Below the pieces are notes generated by a model. The model was not told where the DNA came from and searched no databases. It saw only the letters and a program-made list of their open reading frames with translations. A stretch of 64,000 bases of DNA from assembly GCF_000092045.1 (NCBI RefSeq), contig NC_007761.1:2607001-2671000 (forward strand), given 5' to 3'. The stretch is from Rhizobium etli CFN 42. Lineage in GTDB: Bacteria > Pseudomonadota > Alphaproteobacteria > Rhizobiales > Rhizobiaceae. Within the stretch, counting starts at the first letter, position 1. Every line of letters begins with the position of its first letter. Of the stretch, positions 42,669 through 51,774 are shown one piece after another. Position numbers and translations under genes: made by a program.

Positions 42669-44114
42669 TTAGCGCTCCTGGAATTTCCGGTGGCCGGAAA
42701 CTTCGGCGCCCGCCTCCTTCGGCAATTGCAGGAAGCGCAGCGACGAGACGATGCCGATCGCGCCGACCACGACGAAGGCCCAGCGGAAATCGGCAAGGAC
42801 GGGACTGGCCGCGCCTCTGAGAGCCGAGGAAATGTTGAGCACGGCCGCTGCCATCGCAACGCCGAGCAACATCGATACCTGCTGCAGCATGCTTGACAGC
42901 GTCGAGGCCGAGCTTCGCTGCGCCGGGCCGATATCCGCAAAGGCAAGCGTGTTCAGCGCCGTAAATTCCATCGACCGCGACAGACCCGCGAGAAAAAGCA
43001 GCGCATGGATGAAGAACGGCGGCGTCTCAGGCGTCAGGAAACCGCAGGCAACGATCGAAAGCGCTGCAATCAGCCCGTTGAGCCCGAGAACGGTGCGGAA
43101 GCCGAAGAAGCGTAAGAGCGGCGTCGTCACCGCCTTCATGCTGAAATTGCCGAGAAAATAGACGAGCAGATAGGTCCCGGCGGCAATCGAGCTCAGTCCG
43201 AAGCCGAGCTGGAACAAGAGTGGCAGAAGGAAAGGCGTCGCATTGATGGCCGTTCGGCAAGCCGTGCCCGCCGAAAGCGTCGACATCGAAAAGGTCTGGA
43301 CGCGGAAAGCCGAAAGATCGAGCAGCGGATTGTCGACGGCAAGGAAATGGCGCGTCGCCACGACCGATAGTACAATGCCGGCCGCAAGCATTGAGATGAC
43401 CGGCCAAAGCCCGCCTTCCCATTTGACCGAAAGCTCCAAGGCCGCGAGCAGCAGGGTCAATCCGGCCGCACTCAGGATGAAGCCGAGAATATCCAGCCGG
43501 CCAGGATCGGCCTCGCGCTGCTCGGGCACGAAGCGCTGCACCAACCCCATGCCGATGATGCCGATCGGAATGTTGATCAGGAAGTTCCAATGCCAGCTGG
43601 CATAGGTGGTGATGAAGCCGCCGAGCACAGGGCCGACCACGGGCGCCGTCAGCGCCGGCCAAGTGATGAGCGCGATTGCCTGGACAAGTTCGGACTTGCG
43701 GGCGTTCTTCAGCACGATGATGCGCCCGACCGGTGTCATCAACGCGCTGCCCGCCCCCTGCAGCGCACGCCACAGCACGAATTCCGTGAGGCTGCCGGAG
43801 AGCCCGCAGAACAACGAGGCGCCGGTGAAGACGCCGATCGACGCCAGGAAAACGCGGCGCGCGCCGAAACGATCGCCGAGCCAGCCCGACAGCGGAATGA
43901 AAGCCGCCATCGTCAGCATGTAGACCGTGATGCCGATGCTCATCGACACCGGCTGCACGCCGAAGCTTGCCGCCATCTGCGGCAGCGAGGTGGCGACGAT
44001 GGTGCCGTCGAGGATCTGCATGAAGAAGGAAACGGCAACGACCAGAGCCACGATCTTTGCCTGACGGCCCCCCGCCGCCTCTTGCCCCTGCTCGCTCGTC
44101 TCTGCCGTGGTCAT
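42669..44114 (-). CDS. DHA2-type multidrug MFS efflux transporter
   Basis: A 481-residue inner-membrane protein with about 14 hydrophobic helices. Motif A is GWLGDRFGARRVFLASIGVF, and DHA2 motif C appears as WPALTAPVVGPVLGGFITTY. The early SFFMQILDGTIVATSLPQMA is typical for proton-driven drug exporters (EmrB/MdtD-like). The ATG at 44114 (MTTAETSEQGQEAA) is the natural start; longer frames upstream have no membrane character. A leader of about 180-250 bases with hairpins and a terminator-like structure precedes it. Confidence 0.9.
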   Translation of the reverse strand: MTTAETSEQGQEAAGGRQAKIVALVVAVSFFMQILDGTIVATSLPQMAASFGVQPVSMSIGITVYMLTMAAFIPLSGWLGDRFGARRVFLASIGVFTGASLFCGLSGSLTEFVLWRALQGAGSALMTPVGRIIVLKNARKSELVQAIALITWPALTAPVVGPVLGGFITTYASWHWNFLINIPIGIIGMGLVQRFVPEQREADPGRLDILGFILSAAGLTLLLAALELSVKWEGGLWPVISMLAAGIVLSVVATRHFLAVDNPLLDLSAFRVQTFSMSTLSAGTACRTAINATPFLLPLLFQLGFGLSSIAAGTYLLVYFLGNFSMKAVTTPLLRFFGFRTVLGLNGLIAALSIVACGFLTPETPPFFIHALLFLAGLSRSMEFTALNTLAFADIGPAQRSSASTLSSMLQQVSMLLGVAMAAAVLNISSALRGAASPVLADFRWAFVVVGAIGIVSSLRFLQLPKEAGAEVSGHRKFQER

Positions 44115-44295
44115 GGATCCGCCAATGAAAATTCCGGATGACGCGGCAGGGAAGCGGGAAGGAAGCCGATCGGAGATCTGCCGCGAGGGAGCGTGAAGTG
44201 AACCACACACTGGCTGAATACGCCCGTTGCAACAGGCAGGAAAGGCTAAATCTAGCACTGGGCGAGAATATTCCTGACCGCCCTGGCCAGCCAAG

Positions 44296-44375
44296 AAAAA
44301 AGCCCCGCCGAAGCGAGGCCCAAGTTTGATCCGCTCCCGGGAAAACAGGAGCGACGTAGAGGTCCATAACCCTCT
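44296..44375 (-). promoter_or_regulatory. Three-hairpin leader or small RNA ending in a terminator
   Basis: On the minus strand, in order: AGAGG/CCTCT (44371-44375 with 44358-44362), CGCTCC/GGAGCG (44348-44353 with 44332-44337), then GCCTCGC-TTCG-GCGGGGC (44319-44302) and six T (44301-44296). The last stem has a U-G wobble that only pairs on the minus strand, so it was kept as minus-strand RNA. It lies 182 bases upstream of the DHA2 pump. It may be an attenuator for that pump or an independent small RNA. Short upstream ORFs overlap it, which would suit ribosome-mediated attenuation. Confidence 0.6.
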
Positions 44376-44593
44376 GTCCATCCGCCAGCGAGGTCAGATT
44401 TCTTCCTAGCGGTACGCTTACGATGGAAATTTTGCGATTCGCCAAGAATAGCCGAGAGGAGGCTTCCGGCTACTGGATGCTCGGCATGGCAGATACCACG
44501 GAAAATTCGGCTGATCCGTCCGACGCCGAAGACTGGTCGCCGCCCGCAACATTTCTACGGGCGACCGCCGGAGCTGAGGATCACCCATCACCA

Positions 44594-44615
44594 TTGCGAT
44601 TTAATCGGATGCGAG
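44594..44615. promoter_or_regulatory. Putative OhrR operator before ohrR
   Basis: TTGCGATTTAATCGGATGCG, 41 bases before the ohrR start. It shares ATTTAATCGGATGCGA with the site at 47243 upstream of ohr, so one regulator should bind both. Confidence 0.75.
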
Positions 44616-44655
44616 ATATATGTAGTCGTGCTAGCAACCGAGACAGGATAAGCCT

Positions 44656-45150
44656 ATGCCCACGTCCAAAGCCGCAAAACAGTCTGCATCCGCCTCTCCT
44701 CGAAGTGGCGGTGACGGGCGCAAGCTTTCGACCTTCCTGTGCTTCGCGGTCTATTCGGCCAATCTCGCTTTCGGCCGCGCCTACAAGCCGATTCTGGACG
44801 CGCTCGGCCTGACCTACACCCAGTATATCGCCATGGTGGCCCTCTCTGAGGAGGACGATCAGACGGTCAGCACGCTGGGAGAAAAACTGTTCCTCGAATC
44901 CAACACGCTGACGCCCATTCTCAAGAAGCTGGAGTCGGCCGGCTTTATCACCCGCCACCGCGATCCAGCCGACGAACGGCAGGTGCGTGTCAGCCTGACG
45001 CCAGCGGGACGCGAAATTCTCGAAACCGATCCCAGCTCCGCCCTGATCGACGCCGTCGGCCTCGGCGACGACTTCCCTGTCGTGCAGAAATCGGTGACGC
45101 GGCTGCGCGACAATCTGCTACGGGCACAGGCGGAGCCGCAAAAGTCATGA
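44656..45150 (+). CDS. ohrR: OhrR organic-peroxide sensing MarR repressor
   Basis: A 164-residue MarR-family regulator. The reactive Cys29 is in LSTFLCFAVYSANLAFGRAY, the OhrR signature with the nearby Tyr residues. The winged helix is at VSTLGEKLFLESNTLTPILK and DPADERQVRVSLTPAGREIL. Oxidation of the Cys by organic peroxide releases DNA. Operators similar to each other occur before this gene and before ohr (46757), so it controls itself and ohr. The extended N-terminal 20 residues are Ser/Lys-rich. Confidence 0.93.
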   Translation: MPTSKAAKQSASASPRSGGDGRKLSTFLCFAVYSANLAFGRAYKPILDALGLTYTQYIAMVALSEEDDQTVSTLGEKLFLESNTLTPILKKLESAGFITRHRDPADERQVRVSLTPAGREILETDPSSALIDAVGLGDDFPVVQKSVTRLRDNLLRAQAEPQKS

Positions 45151-45159
45151 TCGCAGCAC

Positions 45160-45594
45160 ATGTCGGCACCTGGTGACATGCCCGAGATCGCAATCGGCGC
45201 ATTGATCAAAAATGGCAGCGTTCTTCTCGCCAGGCGAAGTTCGGAGCGCAGCACGCACCCGGATCAGTGGAGCCTGCCGGGCGGTCACCTAGAACACGGC
45301 GAAGATGCCGAGACGGCACTGCGCCGGGAATTGCTGGAAGAAATCGGCGTGACGCCGCAGCACTGGCTGTTGGCCGGAGAGTTCGTTTCGGAAAGCCCGC
45401 CCGGGGCATTCGCCACCTTCCATGTCTATCGCGTCGACCGATGGCAGGACTCTCCGCGACTTATCGGTGATGAGCACACGGCGCTCAGATGGTTTACCGC
45501 CGCGGAGATAGAACGCGAAACCGAACTGGCGCCGCCTCAGCTTGCTGAAATGCTCTTAAACCTGCTCAGACCCAAAACGAACCAAAAGGCATGA
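45160..45594 (+). CDS. NUDIX hydrolase
   Basis: A 144-residue protein. The NUDIX box is complete: GGHLEHGEDAETALRRELLE followed by EIG. The N-terminal strand AIGALIKNGSVLLARRSSER is typical. NUDIX enzymes hydrolyse nucleoside diphosphate derivatives such as oxidised nucleotides; this one lies 9 bases after ohrR, so cleaning oxidised nucleotides under peroxide stress is a reasonable inference. The start may be 45160 or 45178. Confidence 0.9.
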   Translation: MSAPGDMPEIAIGALIKNGSVLLARRSSERSTHPDQWSLPGGHLEHGEDAETALRRELLEEIGVTPQHWLLAGEFVSESPPGAFATFHVYRVDRWQDSPRLIGDEHTALRWFTAAEIERETELAPPQLAEMLLNLLRPKTNQKA

Positions 45595-45617
45595 TGACGC
45601 AGGAGAAGTGGCGCCCC

Positions 45618-46655
45618 CTACAGCGCGCGCTGCCGGACCTCTTCAAGCGCGCCTTCCTCCATCATCTCGGCCGCCTTGGCATAACCGCCGCCCATTCCGT
45701 CGAGGAAATGCAGGTGTGAATCCGGCCGGCCCGACGGCACGAGGCAGGTCATCAGCGCGTGCGACTGGCGGTGCAGCCCGAAATCGATCTCGCCGCGCGC
45801 CCGCGCTGCAACGAGCATGGCTTCGACGCTGTCGATCTGCTCCGGCGCGCAGTCCAGCGTGAGGCGCAGGCCGTCATCGAACTTGCGGAAATCCGAACTG
45901 GAGGCAACCTTCGACCAGCGTTTCGCGCTGACCTGCTTCTCTCTTGCCATAGCCGTCCTTCCGGAAAGCGGATGGGACCGGCGCGGCCCGGCATCGAATA
46001 CCGCGAGCACGCGTCTTGCCAGCGCCGCAAAGACCTCCGGGCGCGTGTGGTCGCGCGGCTCGACCAACAACGACAGGATCTCGCCTCGCTGGCTCGGAAA
46101 TGGCGCCCAGTCGCAGCTCAAGCCCGTCAGGTCAGGCCGCATCGCATAACGGCCGGGTTTCACCAGAAAGCGGCCATTCTTGATCTGCTGCTCCGCCCAT
46201 TTGAGCCCGCCTCCGGCAAACATCGCATAGGTCGCGCTCTCGGAAGCGGCGTAGCGCGCGATCCTGACGTCGCGCCCGGTGGCACGGATTTCGCCGACGG
46301 TGACGAGCCCGACACGCAGGTCGAGATGAAGCTCGGCTTTGGCGAAGCCCGCGACGTCACGCAAGGCCGAGGTCGCCGCCATAATGCCGTTCGCCGGCAA
46401 GGCGAAGGCTGCTCCGTCTCCACGAAACACGAAGGGAAAATCGAACGAACCCCAGGCATTGCCGAGGGCGGCGATAATCGATGCGCCGGCATAATTGACG
46501 TCTTCATAGCGTCCCGATCGGATCGCCGCGGTCGAGCTGACGACATCGGTGATGCCGATCAGCCAATCGTCAGGCAACGGCTCGTAGACATCGGGATCGA
46601 GGACAAGCGAAAACTCGTCATAGGCCCGGCGCGGCTCCGCGTGGCTGTTGCTCAT
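45618..46655 (-). CDS. DUF3095 protein, class III cyclase-like
   Basis: A 345-residue soluble protein. The N-terminal half reads LIGITDVVSSTAAIRSGRYE, and then FPFVFRGDGAAFALP. The Asp of ITDVV (D37) and of RGDG (D80) are 43 residues apart, matching the two metal Asp of class III cyclases (44 in the soluble cyclases here). This suggests a divergent cyclase fold. The C-terminal half (LRLTLDCAPEQIDSVEAMLV, then a His-containing end) is separate. Located between the OhrR/NUDIX genes and ohr. DUF3095 is the sure call; cyclase kinship is inferred. Confidence 0.8.
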   Translation of the reverse strand: MSNSHAEPRRAYDEFSLVLDPDVYEPLPDDWLIGITDVVSSTAAIRSGRYEDVNYAGASIIAALGNAWGSFDFPFVFRGDGAAFALPANGIMAATSALRDVAGFAKAELHLDLRVGLVTVGEIRATGRDVRIARYAASESATYAMFAGGGLKWAEQQIKNGRFLVKPGRYAMRPDLTGLSCDWAPFPSQRGEILSLLVEPRDHTRPEVFAALARRVLAVFDAGPRRSHPLSGRTAMAREKQVSAKRWSKVASSSDFRKFDDGLRLTLDCAPEQIDSVEAMLVAARARGEIDFGLHRQSHALMTCLVPSGRPDSHLHFLDGMGGGYAKAAEMMEEGALEEVRQRAL

Positions 46656-46756
46656 GGCATGTTCTCCGGATCGGCAGGTTTGGCTGCTGGCTCAGAAGCG
46701 GGTCTGCCGCCGATCGGCAGACCCCAGCTTGAAGGTGACGGCGCGAGGCCGGCCCT

Positions 46757-47152
46757 TCAGACAAGCTTGGTTTCGACGTCGATATTGCCGTGGACAGCCT
46801 TGGAATAAGGGCAGATGCCGTGGGCGGCCTCGATCAGCTCCTGTGCGATCTCGCGGTCGATGTCGGCAAGGCTGACATTGAGTCGTGCACGCAGGAAGTA
46901 GGAGCCGTTATCGCCGTTGAGCGTAATTTCGGCATCGACTTCGGGACCGGCCGGCAAGGTGATCTTCCGCTGCGCGGCGGCGAGCTCGATGGCACCGATA
47001 TAACAAGCCGACCACGCGGCCCCGAACAGGTTTTCGGCCGCCGGATGCGGCTGCGGCAGCTTGATGTCGAGCGTACCGTCGCTGCTGCGTGCGTAGCCGT
47101 TGCGGCCGCCGGCGATGTGGGTCTTGCCGGCGAAAAGAAGCTTCTCTGTCAT
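46757..47152 (-). CDS. ohr: Organic hydroperoxide resistance protein Ohr
   Basis: A 131-residue OsmC-fold peroxidase. Catalytic Cys50 and Cys114 are in AAWSACYIGAIELAAA and HGICPYSKAVHGNIDVE. It reduces organic hydroperoxides with lipoylated protein as reductant. Two OhrR-type operators lie in the 110 bases upstream. Length and motifs are standard. Confidence 0.95.
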   Translation of the reverse strand: MTEKLLFAGKTHIAGGRNGYARSSDGTLDIKLPQPHPAAENLFGAAWSACYIGAIELAAAQRKITLPAGPEVDAEITLNGDNGSYFLRARLNVSLADIDREIAQELIEAAHGICPYSKAVHGNIDVETKLV

Positions 47153-47185
47153 TGTCGTATCCTTTCCGTTGATAGTTTTACGCGG

Positions 47186-47202
47186 ATCCGATCAAATCGG
47201 AT
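47186..47202. promoter_or_regulatory. OhrR operator 1 before ohr
   Basis: Perfect dyad ATCCGAT-CAA-ATCGGAT, followed by GCG as in the other sites. It lies 34 bases upstream of the ohr ATG. Confidence 0.8.
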
Positions 47203-47242
47203 GCGCTTTAATATCCCGGTCCAAGTTCGATGTCAATACCAT

Positions 47243-47257
47243 TCCGATTTAATCGGA
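47243..47257. promoter_or_regulatory. OhrR operator 2 before ohr
   Basis: TCCGAT-TTA-ATCGGA followed by TGCGATTT, the same sequence as before ohrR. With operator 1 it is spaced about 56 bases, near five helical turns, allowing two dimers on one face. Confidence 0.75.
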
Positions 47258-47398
47258 TGCGATTTATCCTGCCGGAAGATTTGAGCCAGCCGCGCAGGCA
47301 GGCTGGACCGGTTGCGCATTCACGTCTTGTCCGGGAAGGAGGCCGCCTATAGGCTTGTCTCAAGGCTCGGGGCTTCACGAGGAAGACGGAGAGTTGAG

Positions 47399-48000
47399 AT
47401 GTCCTCCATAACCGAAGGCAATGCGAGACAATATGGCGACAGCCGCAAGCTCGCCGCCCGCGCTAGGCTCCATACCGAATATACCATCGCCGAAACAGGC
47501 TGGTTTCCGTGGGTTGCCGCGCAGCTGCCTTTGAAACCGGCAGATCGCGTCCTCGACATCGGCCGCGGGCCGGATGGTTCTGGGCTGCAACGGCGGATCT
47601 GCTGCCGGAGAATCTGCACCTGACGCTCGCCGACCTTTCGTCAGGCATAATCAATGAGGCAGTGGCGCGCTGCCGCGCACTGCCCTTCGGCTCCGTTCGA
47701 GGCTGCCGAGCCGATGCCGCCGCCCTTCCCTTCGAAGACGGCGCCTTCGATCTTGTGATCGCCATGCATATGCTCTATCACCTGCCCGACCCCGCCACAG
47801 GCATCGCGGCGATGGCGAGGGTACTGAAACCGGGTAACGGCATCGGCAATATGCGCGAGATCTATCGCCTGACGGCCGTCTTTGGCAGCGCGCCGACCGA
47901 TCCGGCCGCCGATGTCAGCAAGCAGACCGGGCTGTTCCTCAGCAGGAAGACGGCCCGATCGGATCGCCGCCTTTCAGGAACGCGGCCAGCCGGGACAAAG
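47399..48000 (+). pseudogene. Decayed SAM-dependent methyltransferase
   Basis: The 5' frame encodes SSITEGNARQYGDSRKLAAR and motif I as VLDIGRGP (GCG changed to GRG). A frameshift near 47571 (one G lost) is followed in another frame by WFWAATADLLPENLHLTLAD, ALPFEDGAFDLVIAMHMLYH and MARVLKPG. The usual strand after KPG is missing (it jumps to NGIGNMREIY), and the last part is out of frame. At least three lesions make this a dead gene. It overlaps the next gene's 3' end. Related enzymes act on small molecules. Confidence 0.8.
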
Positions 48001-48005
48001 CGGCC

Positions 48006-48353
48006 TCAGACCTTCTCCTTCTTCCTGACCTTTTCCTTCGGCTCGGCCGGCGCATCGGGCGTCGGCGCCAGAAGCTTGCGCAGTGATGCGATCTTGTCCT
48101 TCACCAGCGGCCGGAAGCGCGTCGCACGATAGGGCATGTCGGCCGCACCGTAGCCTTCCGGCCCGTCATCGTTGCCGCGATGGATTTCCTCGAGCTTCAC
48201 CCCGATGAACGTGCCGTCGACATAATGGGTATATTCGCCCACCCAACGGATCGTATAGATCTCGCCCTTGCGGATCAGCTGGTCGATGCTGACATGCTTG
48301 AAGGTGTCGTTGATGCAGACCACCTTCTGGCCGACATGAAATTCATAGCTCAT
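48006..48353 (-). CDS. Conserved hypothetical protein
   Basis: A 115-residue protein. It begins MSYEFHVGQKVVCINDTFKH and has an SH3-like/KOW-like strand pattern (GEIYTIRWVGEYTHYVDGTF, then IGVKLEEIHRGND). The C terminus is Lys/Glu-rich and probably disordered. Similar short proteins occur in many Rhizobiales and phages, but no function is known to me. It overlaps the decayed methyltransferase on the opposite strand. Confidence 0.75.
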   Translation of the reverse strand: MSYEFHVGQKVVCINDTFKHVSIDQLIRKGEIYTIRWVGEYTHYVDGTFIGVKLEEIHRGNDDGPEGYGAADMPYRATRFRPLVKDKIASLRKLLAPTPDAPAEPKEKVRKKEKV

Positions 48354-48479
48354 GGATCAAACTCTCAAACGGCAATCCGCCTCGCCGATCTATAGCGCGC
48401 CCGGCGACGGGGATGAACCTTTTTCTGCCGGCGGACGTCATGCGGCGTTACTTCGCCTCTGCCCCACAATGCGACAAGC

Positions 48480-49802
48480 TCAGTCGCAATAAACCTTGCC
48501 GCTCTTGCGTGAACGCAAATCAAAGTGAAAGTGGTTCCAGTGTTCAGGGTTGCTGCCTGGCCCGAGCACCGTGTTGAAATAGCGGCAGCTATCGGTGCGC
48601 ACCGCCTTCAAGAGCCGGCCCTCGCGATAGGAGAACAGGCCCTTCTTGCGCACGTCGATCGCGTGGCCGTTCTTCAGCACGAACTTGCCGACGTCGATAG
48701 CATTGCCGCGGGCATGTTCCGACATCGGATTATATCTCTGCCGGCTGTTGTTCATGCGCCGGCAGGAATAGCCGCCGAGCGGCTGGATCGTCTTGATGCC
48801 GCTCCAGTAGCGAAAGCGGGCCGACGGCGCCAACTCGTTCTTCACCCACTTGGCGAAGGCGAGCGTCACCTGGCAATTCAGCGTCACCGCCGGCTGCACG
48901 CCGATATTGCCGGAAAGGCCCTTCAGCGAGACCGGATAAGGGACCTGGCAGGCCGGCCCTTGCGAGATCGGCGGCTTCTCGTCGAAGAGCACGCCCATGC
49001 GCTTCAGCTCGCGCCGGCAGGCGAGCTCGGAAGCCGGCATGACGCTCGGGTCGACCGGCGCTGCGGGCTGGCTCATCATCGGGCTGTTTGGCCGGAGCAT
49101 CGCGACTTCTTCGCTCTCGTCCTCCTCGGGAACGCGGGCCGGCTCCAAGACAGGGCGGCCGTCATTCCAAGCGGGAGCTCGGCTCATCTCGGCCTGCGCT
49201 GCCGGTTGCGGCATTGCCCGTGGCGCCGACTGGCGCATTGGCTGATTGATCTGAGCCGGATTATCGGTGCCGATGCCGTCAACGACCGGTTCGCTGGCGT
49301 TGCCCTCGGCGATCTGCTGCTGCTGTTCCTGCGCCAGCCCGACGACCGGTTCGGCCCCGAGCTCTTCATCCATGTTGACGCCGGATGGGACGGCGAGGTT
49401 CTGCATGCCGCCCCAGTTGTTCGGCTGGCCAGCCGCCATCGCCTCGTCACTGTCGATCATCGGCAGCTTGCGGCCGTGGTTTGTCGGCGCCGACAGCGTC
49501 TGCGGCGCTTGCGCCGTGTGATGGGTGCCGGCAAGGTCCGGCGTATCGAGGTAATCGACCGAGCCCTGGCTACTGCCGACGAGTCCACTGGAAACGGGAT
49601 AGGAGGCCTGAGTTTCCGCGGGCGCAAGGCGCTCCGCCCGCGCCATGCGCGCGGCACCGCGAGAGGGTGAAATGGAACTGACCCGGGTGCCGTTGTCGAC
49701 ATTGGCCGGCGGCACCAGCCCATCGCTGATCGAACAGGTCGTCAGCGCCCCCGAGAGCAGCACGGGCAGGAAGGCTCGCCAAGGAAAGGAAACAAACGCC
49801 AT
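48480..49802 (-). CDS. Extensin-family secreted protein
   Basis: A 440-residue protein. A leader with a possible lipobox-like region (RAFLPVLLSGALTTCSISDG) is followed by about 230 low-complexity residues rich in Pro, Gln and Ala. The conserved extensin-like C-terminal domain (about 255-440) has VQPAVTLNCQVTLAFAKWVK, SEHARGNAIDVGKFVLKNG and PEHWNHFHFDLRSRKSGKVY. His and Asp in SEHARGNAID and HFHFD resemble the zinc site of D,D-carboxypeptidases (VanY-like), so cell-wall hydrolysis is possible. Start at 49802; 49856 would add 18 residues. Confidence 0.88.
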   Translation of the reverse strand: MAFVSFPWRAFLPVLLSGALTTCSISDGLVPPANVDNGTRVSSISPSRGAARMARAERLAPAETQASYPVSSGLVGSSQGSVDYLDTPDLAGTHHTAQAPQTLSAPTNHGRKLPMIDSDEAMAAGQPNNWGGMQNLAVPSGVNMDEELGAEPVVGLAQEQQQQIAEGNASEPVVDGIGTDNPAQINQPMRQSAPRAMPQPAAQAEMSRAPAWNDGRPVLEPARVPEEDESEEVAMLRPNSPMMSQPAAPVDPSVMPASELACRRELKRMGVLFDEKPPISQGPACQVPYPVSLKGLSGNIGVQPAVTLNCQVTLAFAKWVKNELAPSARFRYWSGIKTIQPLGGYSCRRMNNSRQRYNPMSEHARGNAIDVGKFVLKNGHAIDVRKKGLFSYREGRLLKAVRTDSCRYFNTVLGPGSNPEHWNHFHFDLRSRKSGKVYCD

Positions 49803-49916
49803 ACTCTTATCGCTTCCATAGGCCGGCCGCAGAGTGACCGAAAAAACTCGGTCCAATTTTAATTAAAAACGGTGAATGAAAACTTACCGGCACAATCTGA
49901 AGGCGACAGAAATAGA

Positions 49917-49938
49917 AAAGGCCGGTCGCCCGGCCTTT
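49917..49938 (-). terminator. Rho-independent terminator after the chemoreceptor gene
   Basis: AAAGGCCGG-GCGA-CCGGCCTTT on the minus strand, then TTTCTATTTC. A perfect 9-bp stem 16 bases after the stop codon at 49954. Confidence 0.85.
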
Positions 49939-49953
49939 GATCTTTGCTGTTCT

Positions 49954-51774
49954 TCACGCTGCCCGTGTGTAGCGGGTCTCGGCCTGCCGCCCCGCCTCCC
50001 GCAGGCGGAAATTCGAAAGCAGCGACTTTAACTGGGTGCTTTCGTCGGCGAGCGTGCGGCTGGCCGCCGTCGTCTCCTCGACCATCGCAGCGTTCTGCTG
50101 CGTCATCTGGTCCATGTGATTGACGGAGCTGTTGATCTCGTTGAGCCCCGTCGACTGTTCGCGCGCCGCCGTCGCGATCGAGGCGACGTGGTCGTTCACC
50201 TGGTTGACCAGCGCCTCGATCTCCAGCAGCGCGTCACCTGTCGAGCGCACCAGCGCAACCCCGCCCTCGACTTCCGCAGCCGATCGGCTGATCAGTTCCT
50301 TGATCTCCTTGGCCGCATTGGCGGAACGCTGGGCAAGTTCGCGCACTTCCTGCGCGACGACGGCAAAGCCGCGGCCCGCCTCGCCGGCCCGCGCAGCCTC
50401 GACGCCGGCGTTCAGCGCCAGAAGATTCGTCTGGAAGGCGATCTCGTCGATAACAGAGATGATCTGGTTGATGCGGCTAGAGGATTCCTCGATCCGGCCC
50501 ATCGCGGTCACGGCGTTGCGGACGATGTCGCCGGAGCGGCCGGCGCTCGCCTTGGTTTCGGCCACCATCTCACGCGCCTCGTTCGCCCGCTCGGATGCGG
50601 TCTTGACCGTGGCGGTGATCTCGTCGAGGGCCGCGGCCGTCTCTTCAAGTGCGGCCGCCTGCTGTTCCGTCCGTTTCGACAGATTACCGGTCGCCTCGCT
50701 GATGTCGGAGGCGCTGTCGTTGACGACCCGGCTCGATTCGGCGATCGCGTGGATGACGCCATTCAGCGCATCGACGGCGGCGTTGAAGTCGCTGCGCAGC
50801 TTCGCGTAGTCCTCGCCGATATCGCCGATCGAAACCGTCAGATCGCCGCTTGCAAGCTTCTCCAAGCCGATACCGAGCGCCTGCATGGCGCGGCTCTGCC
50901 GCTCGGAGGCCGAGCGCAGGCTCGCCTCGTTGCCGCGGCGCTCGTTCTCGATCTGGCGCTGCCGTTCGTCTTCGCGCCCGCGCAATGCGCTACGCTCGTC
51001 GACAGAGTCGCGCAGAACCAGCAGCGCCTTGGCCATCTGGCCGATCTCGTCGCGACGGTCAGCGCCAGCGATCTCGACCGATACTTCCTCGGCGGCAATC
51101 GCATTCATCGCCGTCTTCAGTCGGGCAATCGGCGCCGTCACACTGCGGACGATGGCATAGGCGATCGCGATGGTGGCGGCCGAGCCAAGCAGGCAAAGCG
51201 CTGCAGCCCAGATCGCATTTTGGCGATAGAGCGCCGCCAGGTCATCGGCATAGACGCCGGTTCCGACGATCCAGCCCCAGGGCTCGAAACCGGCGACATA
51301 GGAATATTTCAGCACCGGCTCATCAGCGCCCGGCTTCGGCCAGTAATAATCAACGAAGCCCTTACCGTCCTTCTTCACCTTGTTGACGAACTCGACGAAC
51401 AGGAACTTGCCGGTCGGGTCCTTCATCTGGGAGATATCGGTGCCGTTCAGTTGTGGCTTGATCGGGTGCATCACCATGGCGGGGCGCATGTCGTTGATCC
51501 AGAAATAGCCATCGGCGCCGTAGCGCATGGCGCCGATCACGTCCTTGGCGGCCGCCTGCGCCTGCTCGCGGGTCATCGTACCCGCCTGTTCCATCTTGTA
51601 ATATTTGTCGAAAATGCCGAGCGCCGTCGCCTCCATCTTCTCCAGCCCCGCCTTCCGCTCCGCTTCCAGCTCAGAATAGGAATAGTTCAGAAAGAAGACC
51701 ATTGCCGCCGAGAGAACGGCAAGCGTGAAGCCGATGAGGCAGTAAAGACGGGTGGAAATCTTGACGTTACGCAT
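49954..51774 (-). CDS. Methyl-accepting chemotaxis protein with Cache domain
   Basis: A 606-residue receptor. TM1 is at about 10-32 ([20 protein letters not shown]). A periplasmic single Cache domain follows ([49 protein letters not shown]), then TM2 about 190-210 and two HAMP units. The signalling hairpin tip is [20 protein letters not shown], which contacts CheA/CheW. It lacks a C-terminal CheR-tethering pentapeptide. Cache domains of this kind often sense organic acids. The gene is monocistronic with its own terminator. Confidence 0.95.
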   Translation of the reverse strand: MRNVKISTRLYCLIGFTLAVLSAAMVFFLNYSYSELEAERKAGLEKMEATALGIFDKYYKMEQAGTMTREQAQAAAKDVIGAMRYGADGYFWINDMRPAMVMHPIKPQLNGTDISQMKDPTGKFLFVEFVNKVKKDGKGFVDYYWPKPGADEPVLKYSYVAGFEPWGWIVGTGVYADDLAALYRQNAIWAAALCLLGSAATIAIAYAIVRSVTAPIARLKTAMNAIAAEEVSVEIAGADRRDEIGQMAKALLVLRDSVDERSALRGREDERQRQIENERRGNEASLRSASERQSRAMQALGIGLEKLASGDLTVSIGDIGEDYAKLRSDFNAAVDALNGVIHAIAESSRVVNDSASDISEATGNLSKRTEQQAAALEETAAALDEITATVKTASERANEAREMVAETKASAGRSGDIVRNAVTAMGRIEESSSRINQIISVIDEIAFQTNLLALNAGVEAARAGEAGRGFAVVAQEVRELAQRSANAAKEIKELISRSAAEVEGGVALVRSTGDALLEIEALVNQVNDHVASIATAAREQSTGLNEINSSVNHMDQMTQQNAAMVEETTAASRTLADESTQLKSLLSNFRLREAGRQAETRYTRAA

